Assembly (NCBI GenBank): GCA_002359635.1
Contig: DENJ01000061.1
Coordinates: forward strand, 21,765 to 41,689
Origin: Burkholderiales bacterium UBA2647
GTDB taxonomy: Bacteria > Pseudomonadota > Gammaproteobacteria > Burkholderiales > Burkholderiaceae_E
Reading direction: 5' to 3'
DNA length: 19,925 bases
The translations under genes and the position numbers were made by a program. Numbering within the stretch: position 1 is the stretch's first letter; every line of letters starts with the position of its first letter. Shown here one piece after another: positions 1 through 5,668 of the stretch. The notes under the pieces are model-generated. The model searched no databases. It saw only the letters and a program-made list of their open reading frames with translations, and had not been told where the DNA came from.

Positions 1-725
1 ACAGGGGGTACAGCAAGCAAGATCAATTGGCTACAGTGGCAATTGAAGACTACACCCAGTTATTTGACGGCACCTCGGCTGCCGCGCCAATGGTAAGCGG
101 CATTATTGCCCTAATGCTTGAGGCGAATTCGTCGCTTTCTAGGCGAGACATTCGCTGGCTCCTGGCCAGTACTGCAAGGCCGTCACAAAGGGGTCGTTGC
201 TCGGGACGGGAGCTAAGCAGCCTACCTTCGGTACTCAACCAAAACGGTTATCAGCCAAGAATCGGCTTCGGTATCGTCGATGCGAAAGCCGCTGTTAATG
301 CTGCAAAAGGATTTAAGAAACTAGGTAACGAGATCAAATGCGATAGCGGAATAATGGTCGTGGAGGGCTCGGTAGGCTCGATTCCAGATGCAAACGCTGC
401 CGGGATCAGGCTTGAGTACACATTCGATAACGACTGCTTGATTAGCCGAATAGAAGCGGTTGAACTGGAAATAGCTGTTGATCACAATTATTCGGGCGAC
501 CTTAGGGTTAGATTGTCTGCGCCGAGCCAGAATTTCGTCGATTTGAGCGAACCACATCGCTGTGTCGAGGACAAGTGCAACAGTATTTCCGAAGGCTTTC
601 GCTTCGGTATCGTGCGCTTTATGGGTGAGAAGTCAAATGGCAGCTGGACGCTACAAATTGCAGATGAACTCTTCGAAGACTCGGGCCAACTGCTTTGGTG
701 GCGCCTAAAGCTTCTCGGCCATTGA
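1..725 (+). CDS. Subtilisin-family (S8) serine protease with C-terminal P/HomoB domain, 5' truncated
   Basis: The reading frame is open from base 3, so the N-terminal part, with the catalytic Asp and His, lies left of the window. The visible part has the subtilase serine motif GTSAAAP (about bases 72-92), followed by the usual helix ending VSGIIALMLEAN. About 100 residues later comes a beta-rich region with features of a P/HomoB domain: VDHNYSGDLRVRLSAP, then a GSWTLQIAD strand and a final WWRLKLLGH. P domains follow the catalytic domain in kexin-like and many secreted bacterial proteases and help folding or stability. Several Cys residues fit an extracytoplasmic protein. A partly overlapping or closely following gene (803-1282) also looks secreted. 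Base composition is AT-richer than most of the window. Family assignment is firm; the substrate is unknown. Confidence 0.93.
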   Translation, partial: RGYSKQDQLATVAIEDYTQLFDGTSAAAPMVSGIIALMLEANSSLSRRDIRWLLASTARPSQRGRCSGRELSSLPSVLNQNGYQPRIGFGIVDAKAAVNAAKGFKKLGNEIKCDSGIMVVEGSVGSIPDANAAGIRLEYTFDNDCLISRIEAVELEIAVDHNYSGDLRVRLSAPSQNFVDLSEPHRCVEDKCNSISEGFRFGIVRFMGEKSNGSWTLQIADELFEDSGQLLWWRLKLLGH

Positions 726-802
726 TGATCGAGTCATCGGCTGAAGGAAGTGGAGTTTGCAATGACGGAAGTATTCAATTGAACTTGTGGCGCTACTCAG
801 CC

Positions 803-1282
803 ATGCGGCTTAGGTCGATTATTATTGGAGCGTCAATAATAATTTGCTTCAATTTTGGGAGCGGTAAGACGCTAGCCCAAGTCGGTGAGCGCCCTGATTC
901 AATGACCAGCCAGACGCTTTTGACGGTTTCTGAGTCCACCAAAAAAGAAAACGCTCAAAGGATCTTGTTCAACGGCAAGCGGAGGGTAGACATTGCTGCT
1001 GACAGGCTTCTTAGACTAGAACCGAATCTGATCGTTACGCTAACCGGTCCAAGATATGCTGAAACTCTGGCAGCAATAGCGAACCTAGGCTACCGCATTG
1101 AATCAACCAAGTTTAGCGGGACCTATCTCATTCACCTTGAACTTGTCAGCGCAGCTGTCAAACGTGCAAATGTCATCCCGCCAAAAGCCCGTGATGTTTT
1201 CGAGTTGTCATTACAACTCGAGCCAATTGGCGGCATTGATCTCATTGAACTTAACGATCGCTTACAGCTTGGTTATCGATAA
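803..1282 (+). CDS. Small secreted protein of unknown function downstream of the subtilase
   Basis: From the ATG at 803 the product is 159 aa. It starts with a clear Sec signal peptide: basic MRLRS, hydrophobic IIIGASIIICFNF, and a likely cleavage after LAQ near residue 26. I do not recognise the family. The middle (NLIVTLTGPRYAETLAAIANLGYRI, in two parts, then GTYLIHLEL) has a strand-helix-strand rhythm that recalls subtilase propeptide or I9-type inhibitor domains. With the protease just upstream, it could be a stand-alone chaperone or inhibitor; this is inference only. The frame is open back to 695, inside the protease gene, and a TTG at 779 has a GGAAG 7 nt upstream, so the start is uncertain. 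The 803 start is chosen because it gives a clean signal peptide. The gene is AT-rich like its neighbour. Confidence 0.6.
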   Translation: MRLRSIIIGASIIICFNFGSGKTLAQVGERPDSMTSQTLLTVSESTKKENAQRILFNGKRRVDIAADRLLRLEPNLIVTLTGPRYAETLAAIANLGYRIESTKFSGTYLIHLELVSAAVKRANVIPPKARDVFELSLQLEPIGGIDLIELNDRLQLGYR

Positions 1283-1311
1283 AGCTTGATCACCATCTTG
1301 ATTTTTGACTC

Positions 1312-1338
1312 AAAAAAAAGCCTGCCGATAGGCAGGCT
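1312..1338 (-). terminator. Intrinsic terminator, minus strand
   Basis: A perfect 8-bp inverted repeat, AGCCTGCC / GGCAGGCT (1319-1326 and 1331-1338) with a 4-nt loop, is flanked on its left by eight A residues (1312-1319). On the minus strand this is a GC-rich hairpin followed by eight U. On the plus strand no U-tract follows, so it is a poor terminator for the genes at 1-1282. Confidence 0.82.
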
Positions 1339-1388
1339 GAATACCCCACGCGTCGAGGGGTTGGGAGACAACCCGGAGGACGGGCTGT
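1312..1388 (-). ncRNA. Candidate small RNA with anti-Shine-Dalgarno loops, about 77 nt
   Basis: Read on the minus strand, this stretch begins about 7 nt after a promoter-like TTGACA-N17-TAAATT and ends in a perfect intrinsic terminator. Between them are short stems. CCCG-UCCUC-CGGG (1384-1372) and GGGUUG-UCUCC-CAACCC style pairing (1374-1358) put pyrimidine-rich anti-Shine-Dalgarno sequence in the loops; CCCC...GGGG (1360-1344) competes with the second stem; then comes the terminator stem. No minus-strand protein gene lies upstream to explain the terminator. The design resembles anti-SD hairpin RNAs such as the CcsR group of Rhodobacter, but no homology is claimed. The loop CUCCC can pair with the ribosome binding site at 2622-2628. 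Start and end are predictions from sequence. Confidence 0.6.
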
Positions 1389-1390
1389 AG

Positions 1391-1435
1391 TGTCAATTTA
1401 ATTGGACAGTCGATAGATGTCAATCATTTTTGACT
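1391..1435. promoter_or_regulatory. PpsR/CrtJ-like TGT-N12-ACA operator boxes
   Basis: Box 1 (1391-1408) is TGTCAATTTAATTGGACA, an exact TGT-N12-ACA match with partial dyad symmetry. Box 2 (1418-1435) is TGTCAATCATTTTTGACT, identical in its left half TGTCAAT and ending ACT instead of ACA. The 18-bp TGT-N12-ACA layout is the established recognition pattern of PpsR/CrtJ repressors, whose partners are AerR/PpaA proteins like those encoded just downstream. Box 1 covers the -10 of the minus promoter; box 2 covers the -35 elements of both divergent promoters. No ppsR gene is in the window, so the binding protein is inferred. Confidence 0.45.
1395..1423 (-). promoter_or_regulatory. Sigma70-like promoter for the candidate small RNA
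   Basis: On the minus strand a perfect -35 hexamer TTGACA (1423-1418) is followed after 17 nt by TAAATT (1400-1395), which matches TATAAT at four of six bases. Transcription would start near 1388, just before the first hairpin of the small RNA. The TGT-N12-ACA box at 1391-1408 covers this -10 element. Confidence 0.5.
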
Positions 1436-1460
1436 TTCCTGTTCTGGACAATTAAAGTCA
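1430..1460 (+). promoter_or_regulatory. Sigma70-like promoter for the AerR-like gene, within an inverted repeat
   Basis: TTGACT (1430-1435) and TAAAGT (1453-1458) are separated by 17 nt and match consensus at five and four of six positions. The same segment is an inverted repeat, TGACTTT (1431-1437) / AAAGTCA (1454-1460), so a dimeric regulator could sit across the promoter. The leader to the start at 1527 would be about 60 nt. Confidence 0.45.
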
Positions 1461-1526
1461 TACCATCAACGAAAACAATTCATTTTCGTTTGATTCAAAA
1501 AGGATACTGAAGGGCGCGCACTCCCC

Positions 1527-2384
1527 ATGACCGAAGGATTCAATGAATGCCTCAGGATGCCAGTCGAGGCAAGTCAGTCATCATTAGAGGCTGTCTTTCT
1601 CAGCAGCGTTGTGCCGCTGATCGCCGCGCAACGGAACCTAAAGGCGCAATGCCTGCCCAGCATCAGCGGACAGGAACTTGATCGTTTCATGAAGGCGTGC
1701 CGTCTGAGCGATGAAGCCTCGCTTTGGGCGCTTTGCGAAACCTGGCTTGCACGCGGCATTTCTGCTGAATCGATTGCCGATAGCGCCATCAAGGCGGCTG
1801 CACAAGGCTTTGGCCAAGCATGGCTTGATGACCGTTGTCATTTCGCCGAGGTCACGCAGGCATGCTGGCAGTTGCAATTGGTTTTGCAACGGCTCACGCC
1901 ACAACTCGAGTCCCAGCAGGATGGCAAAAGCACACCAAGGACCATGGCCGCTGAAACCGCATCTGTGTCAAGTGAATATGCTGCGATATCCGCTACGAAA
2001 CCGAGAGCGATCATGCTCGCTGCGGCGCAAGGCAGTCACAGGCTTGGGTTGATGGTTGCTGCAAGCCTATTGCGGCGTGAAGGGCTAGAAGTGCAATGCG
2101 ACCACTTTTCATCGCGAACACCATTTTTGCGCGAACCCCATTTGCTTGATGACCCGCAGTGTCGCCTGCTCGCCATGAGTCTCAGCTGCAGTCAAGAACT
2201 TAAGGCCTGTAGAGCGCTTGTAAAGTTCATCCGCCGCCAGCGTCCCGATGTTTGCATCGTGCTCGGTGGATGTTTGATCAGCAACAGCGCCACGCCGCGA
2301 TCGCTTGGCATTGCGGTCGATGCCGTGGTCTACGGCAAGCCTAATTGGCGAGAAATTCTAGAACGCTTTCAAATTCATTCATGA
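1527..2384 (+). CDS. AerR/PpaA-like cobalamin-binding regulator (paralogue 1)
   Basis: The product is 285 aa. Residues about 45-125 form a helical domain with the family signature AWLDDRCHFAEVT followed by WQLQLVLQRL. A low-complexity linker (about 128-158) leads to a Rossmann-like cobalamin-binding domain (159-285) with strands AIMLAAAQG, LLAMSLS and CIVLGGCL. His171, in the segment AAQGSHRLG, sits where AerR-type proteins have the PGEQH histidine. AerR/PpaA proteins are light- or redox-responsive antirepressors of PpsR/CrtJ. The domain order fits, and a close relative lies downstream at 2633. No strong ribosome binding site precedes 1527; GAAGGG is 12-13 nt away, and an ATG at 1557 is an alternative start. 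Promoter and operator-like boxes lie at 1391-1460. The family call is good; a photosynthesis role is not shown because no such genes are in view. Confidence 0.8.
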   Translation: MTEGFNECLRMPVEASQSSLEAVFLSSVVPLIAAQRNLKAQCLPSISGQELDRFMKACRLSDEASLWALCETWLARGISAESIADSAIKAAAQGFGQAWLDDRCHFAEVTQACWQLQLVLQRLTPQLESQQDGKSTPRTMAAETASVSSEYAAISATKPRAIMLAAAQGSHRLGLMVAASLLRREGLEVQCDHFSSRTPFLREPHLLDDPQCRLLAMSLSCSQELKACRALVKFIRRQRPDVCIVLGGCLISNSATPRSLGIAVDAVVYGKPNWREILERFQIHS

Positions 2385-2632
2385 TGTTGCTCAGCCGCTA
2401 TCGCTAATTCGCCATCTCTCTAAGCCATGCCGGGCGCCTCGGTATAGCATCATCCAAGCACGAGACGCACCTTGGATCAAGCCGACCAAGCTTTGTCCAT
2501 GGCAAGAAAATACTTGCCTCGCGGATCGACTTGGATTAATACTGAACGCGGAGGAAAAGACTTGTCGTTTTCCTCGACACGGCGCGCCGTGCCTCCTCAG
2601 ATTCATGAAGATTTCACTTTGGGGAGACGAGT
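2385..2632 (+). promoter_or_regulatory. Spacer and leader between the two AerR-like genes
   Basis: These 248 bases hold no convincing gene. They contain a perfect inverted repeat TGTCG-N7-CGACA at 2563-2579 (TGT-N11-ACA, one base shorter than a PpsR-type box), a GGAGGA run at 2550-2555, and the likely ribosome binding site GGGGAG at 2621-2626, 6 nt before the GTG at 2633. The candidate small RNA from 1388-1312 has loops complementary to both purine runs (2549-2555 and 2622-2628). I see no clear promoter hexamers or terminator, so co-transcription with the first regulator is possible. Confidence 0.35.
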
Positions 2633-3436
2633 GTGGGATCAAGGCAGACTCATCAGCATCAAAACGCCCAGCATGCCATTGGCAACATGGTCGAGCGGCT
2701 CGTGTTGCCCAAAATGGTGCAAACCCATCGTGCCCTGGGCCTGCGCCCACGGCTGAGCTGCGATCTTGACGCATTTATCGCGCAACTGCTTGCAAACAAT
2801 CAGCAGGCACTGTTCGCCGCGATCGAAGACATGCGCCACGCAGGCCATCAGCTCGAGGTCATTTACAACGAGCTGTTAACCCCGGCGGCGCGTCGGCTCG
2901 GGGAAAAATGGCTGCGGGATGAATTCAGCTTCAGCGAGGTCACCCTGGCAACCTGGCAGATTGAGCAAATACTGCACCATTTCCAAGGACATTTCGAAAA
3001 CATCCGAACGACGCGCGCAGGCAAAGCATCGATGCTTATCAGCATCATGCCAGGAGAACAGCACAGTCTTGGCGCCAAAATGCTCCGTGCCTTTTTCAGA
3101 AAGGAGCAATGGGATGTCGTCTTGCTGCAGCCCCAAAGCCTTCAGGCTATTCATGACGAGCTCTTGATCTTCCAACCTCACTTGATCGCAATTACGGTCA
3201 CCAGGCTCGAATCACTAGAGCAGATCGAAAACCTGCTGAAAATGGTGAGACAACAAGCATCGCTGCGCGCAACGCCTTGGATGATCGGTGGGCGCGTGAT
3301 CAACGAGCACCCGATGCAAGCCCAGGCCGCGCTCTCGGACCGTAATATTCATTTCTGCCAGGGCGATGCCAACCAGGCCTTGGCGCTTGCGAATCGACTG
3401 ATTGGTCTTGACGCTGAAAGCAGAAAACAGGCTTGA
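2633..3436 (+). CDS. AerR/PpaA-like cobalamin-binding regulator (paralogue 2)
   Basis: The product is 267 aa. The N-terminal helical part has LVLPKMVQTH, like the N-terminus of AerR/PpaA proteins, and EKWLRDEFSFSEVT followed by WQIEQILHHF. The cobalamin-binding domain (about 131-260) starts SMLISIMPGEQHSLG; His144 of PGEQH is the residue expected to act in cobalamin binding in this family. It continues RAFFRKEQWDV, LIAITVTRLE and MIGGRVI. It is closer to canonical AerR than the gene at 1527, which has a similar layout, so the two look like an old tandem duplication. Start: GTG at 2633 with GGGGAG 6 nt upstream; ATG at 2687 is a weaker alternative. Expected role: a cytoplasmic light- or redox-sensing partner of a transcription factor. 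The target regulon is unknown here. Confidence 0.84.
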   Translation: MGSRQTHQHQNAQHAIGNMVERLVLPKMVQTHRALGLRPRLSCDLDAFIAQLLANNQQALFAAIEDMRHAGHQLEVIYNELLTPAARRLGEKWLRDEFSFSEVTLATWQIEQILHHFQGHFENIRTTRAGKASMLISIMPGEQHSLGAKMLRAFFRKEQWDVVLLQPQSLQAIHDELLIFQPHLIAITVTRLESLEQIENLLKMVRQQASLRATPWMIGGRVINEHPMQAQAALSDRNIHFCQGDANQALALANRLIGLDAESRKQA

Positions 3437-3485
3437 CAGGAAGCGCCTGCGATGTCTTTAGCGAGCGCTTTGATATGCTTGGGCC

Positions 3486-4109
3486 ATGAATTCGACGACA
3501 CAAAAGCCAACACCCACAGCCTTTTCGCAACCCTCAACGCGACGCTTGATGCACACGCGGCGTATCGAATCTCAGGGCTTTCGGCGCGACGATGGCTTGT
3601 GGGATATTGAAGCAAGGATTGTTGACAGCAAACCCTTTGCCTACCATGAGCCCTACCGTGGGCATCGGGTCGCCGAAAGTGATGTACACAATATCGCAAT
3701 CCGGCTCACCTTAGACGATGACTTTGTGGTGCGCGACATCGAAGTGTTGATGCCCGCAGTGCCCTACCCAAGCTGCGCAGGTGCCATTCCAAATTTCAAA
3801 ACATTGATCGGTGCCAAGGTCGGTGCCGGGTGGCGTAAAGCTGTTCAGGCGGTGGTCGGATCGACCAAGGGCTGCACCCATGCCCGCGAATTGCTCTTTC
3901 CCATGGCGACGGTCGCCTTTCAGACTTTGTTCGGCTGGGAAGACGAGGCGGATAGCCCTCAGGAGCAAGCACGCCGTGCGCAACGCGAAGCGATGCGAGG
4001 CGAACAAGCCGGCCGGCCGCATTTTCTCGATGGCTGCCATAGCTGGGCAAGCGATGGGGAAGTCGTGGCCAAGCTCTACCCCCAGTTCTCGACCCGAGAA
4101 AAAACATAG
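3486..4109 (+). CDS. DUF2889 family protein
   Basis: The 207-aa product carries the DUF2889 pattern: an N-terminal HTRRIESQGFRRDDGLWDIEA, a VHNIAIRLTLDDDFVVRDIE stretch (quoted in part), the PYPSCAGAIPNF segment, and STKGCTHARELLFPMATVAF containing the conserved GCTH motif. The Cys and His residues (PSC, GCTH) suggest metal or cofactor binding, but the family has no agreed function. No membrane segment or signal peptide is seen. It begins 49 nt after the second AerR-like gene on the same strand, so it may be co-transcribed. It ends 30 nt from the 3' end of the convergent LysR gene, with no evident terminator between. No good ribosome binding site precedes the ATG at 3486. Confidence 0.85.
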   Translation: MNSTTQKPTPTAFSQPSTRRLMHTRRIESQGFRRDDGLWDIEARIVDSKPFAYHEPYRGHRVAESDVHNIAIRLTLDDDFVVRDIEVLMPAVPYPSCAGAIPNFKTLIGAKVGAGWRKAVQAVVGSTKGCTHARELLFPMATVAFQTLFGWEDEADSPQEQARRAQREAMRGEQAGRPHFLDGCHSWASDGEVVAKLYPQFSTREKT

Positions 4110-4139
4110 CTTTGCTCCATGGTCACCTTATCGCAGGCG

Positions 4140-5087
4140 CTAGCTGTGTTGTGTCTGTTGCCAGGACTGCGCGGACTCAACCTGTCGCCGAAGTGCATCG
4201 GGTTGAAGTGATTGGGTGCAAAGTTGCGCAAAACGGTAGGCATAACGTTTCAAAATTTGCCCTTTTCTGAAGGCCATCAGCGTTGTGTTGCTGCCAAAAA
4301 GATGCCCCGCCTCAATCTTACGCAGTCCCGAATCGCGCATTGGATCAAAGGCCATGGAGGCAATAATCCCGACACCAAGCCCGCAAGACACATAGGTCTT
4401 GATGACATCCGCGTCAAGCGCTGACATCACAATATTGGGTTTTTTGGCATGGCGCATGAAGCCCTCTTCGATGCGCTGTCGACCGGTAAATCCGCTGTGG
4501 TAAGTGATGAGCGGCCACTTTGCCAAGGTCTCGATATCCATCGACTGACGCAGCAATGGATGATCAACCGGCACAACCACGGCATGGGTCCATTGGTAGT
4601 AGGGAAAAGTGACAAGCTCATCGTGCTGGGAAAGCAGTTCGGTCGCAATGCCAATCTGGGCTTGGCCACGCAACAACCAGTCAACAATTTGTTGCGGACT
4701 GCCCTGCTGCAGGCTGAGTTGAACTTTGGGGAACTCACGGCGAAATCCGACCACCACATCGGGCAGCACATAGCGCGCCTGCGTATGCGTGGTTGCGATG
4801 CTAAATTGCCCAGCGTCAGCCTCGCGAAACTGCTCGGCCAGTCCAGTAATATTGCCAGCCTCCACCAACAAACGCTCAAGCATCGGCAAAACCTGTTCAC
4901 CGGCCTCGGTAAGCCCTGTGAAGCGCTTACCATGGCGCACAAAGATGCCAAGACCAAGCTCGATTTCCAAGTCACGAATCTGCTTACTGAGCGCTGATTG
5001 CGAACTATGCAAAACCTGAGCTGCGGCCGTCAAACTGAAGGCCTGCCGCACCACTTCACGCACCACCCGCAACTGCAACAGATTCAT
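4140..5087 (-). CDS. CysB-type LysR-family transcriptional regulator
   Basis: The 315-aa product has an N-terminal winged helix-turn-helix (about 1-60: LTAAAQVLHSSQSALSKQIR, then LEIELGLGIFVRHGKRFTGLT) and a periplasmic-binding-protein-like effector domain. The effector domain has CysB/Cbl hallmarks: TTHTQARYVLP near residue 97, QGSPQQI, AQIGIATE, the GFTGR motif, and DADVIKTYVSCGLGVGIIA. CysB and Cbl control sulfur assimilation and sulfonate use, sensing O-acetylserine, sulfate or adenosine phosphosulfate. The DNA-binding helix is more diverged from true CysB than the effector domain, so it may control other genes. It is divergent from dsbB with only about 35 nt between starts, which makes dsbB and the gene after it natural targets. 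Confidence 0.92.
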   Translation of the reverse strand: MNLLQLRVVREVVRQAFSLTAAAQVLHSSQSALSKQIRDLEIELGLGIFVRHGKRFTGLTEAGEQVLPMLERLLVEAGNITGLAEQFREADAGQFSIATTHTQARYVLPDVVVGFRREFPKVQLSLQQGSPQQIVDWLLRGQAQIGIATELLSQHDELVTFPYYQWTHAVVVPVDHPLLRQSMDIETLAKWPLITYHSGFTGRQRIEEGFMRHAKKPNIVMSALDADVIKTYVSCGLGVGIIASMAFDPMRDSGLRKIEAGHLFGSNTTLMAFRKGQILKRYAYRFAQLCTQSLQPDALRRQVESAQSWQQTQHS

Positions 5088-5122
5088 GGCAGGATCAGTC
5101 CTTGCTTGATGTTAAAAGACTC
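5088..5122. promoter_or_regulatory. Divergent control region between the CysB-type regulator and dsbB
   Basis: Only 35 nt separate the two start codons, so the promoters must lie partly inside the opposing gene. LysR regulators commonly bind such divergent regions. No clear T-N11-A operator or promoter hexamers are identified. Confidence 0.3.
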
Positions 5123-5668
5123 ATGATGCTCAACCTTACCATCCGCTCAGAACACTTACGGGCTTTGATCAGCGCGTGGATCGCGATCCTGGCCTGTTCG
5201 CTGGGCCTTGCGCTCTACAGCCAGCACAGCCTTGGGATGATGCCCTGCCCTTGGTGCGTGATCCAGCGACTGTTGATGCTGCTCAGTCTGGCATTGAGTT
5301 TTTTGATGCTGAGCAGCATTCGCTTGCCTATCGCGATGCTTGTCCCGGCGCTCGCCCATTTGCTGCTGCAACTTGCGGGCATGGCTGCATCGATGTATCA
5401 AGCCTTGGTCGCAAGCCATGACAGCCAATGCGCCATGGGGCTTGCCGATCGACTCCTTATGGCAAGCGGCCTTGAACAAAGCTGGCCTTGGATGTTTGCT
5501 GCCTCAAGCTCATGTGCAGAAGCTGCCAATGCCAGTTTGTTTGGTTTGAGCTTTCCCTGGCTTGGATTTGGACTTTTTTCAATCGGTGTTGTTCAGTCCC
5601 TCGTCTGCATCCGCTTATCACTGCGCGCAAGCTTCAGACCACTTCTTCATGAGGCCAACTCGCGATGA
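5123..5668 (+). CDS. dsbB: DsbB-family disulfide bond formation protein
   Basis: DsbB is the inner-membrane quinone reductase that reoxidises periplasmic DsbA. From the ATG at 5123 the product is 181 aa with four hydrophobic segments. It carries the redox pair CPWC (Cys42 and Cys45) in the first periplasmic loop, followed by the conserved VIQR, and a second pair, Cys103 (DSQCAMG) and Cys131 (SSSCAEA), in the long second periplasmic loop. Length and topology match the family. The frame is open to a TTG at 5102; ATG 5123 or 5126 fit the usual N-terminus better. Its stop overlaps the start of the CoxE-like gene by 4 nt (ATGA), so the two are translationally coupled. Confidence 0.94.
   Translation: MMLNLTIRSEHLRALISAWIAILACSLGLALYSQHSLGMMPCPWCVIQRLLMLLSLALSFLMLSSIRLPIAMLVPALAHLLLQLAGMAASMYQALVASHDSQCAMGLADRLLMASGLEQSWPWMFAASSSCAEAANASLFGLSFPWLGFGLFSIGVVQSLVCIRLSLRASFRPLLHEANSR

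Noticed and set aside
1312..1338. Terminator for the plus-strand genes at 1-1282
   Set aside because: The hairpin has its T-tract on the minus-strand side only; after the stem the plus strand reads GAATACCCC.
2391..2774. 127-aa minus frame and a 94-aa plus frame (2472-2756) in the spacer between the AerR-like genes
   Set aside because: Neither has a domain-like sequence, and both run into the well-supported gene at 2633. A GGAGGA at 2550 before a TTG at 2562 is noted, but the resulting peptide looks random.
4427..4997. Two 182-aa frames, one on each strand, within the CysB-type gene
   Set aside because: Both lie wholly inside a well-supported LysR gene and show no family motifs.
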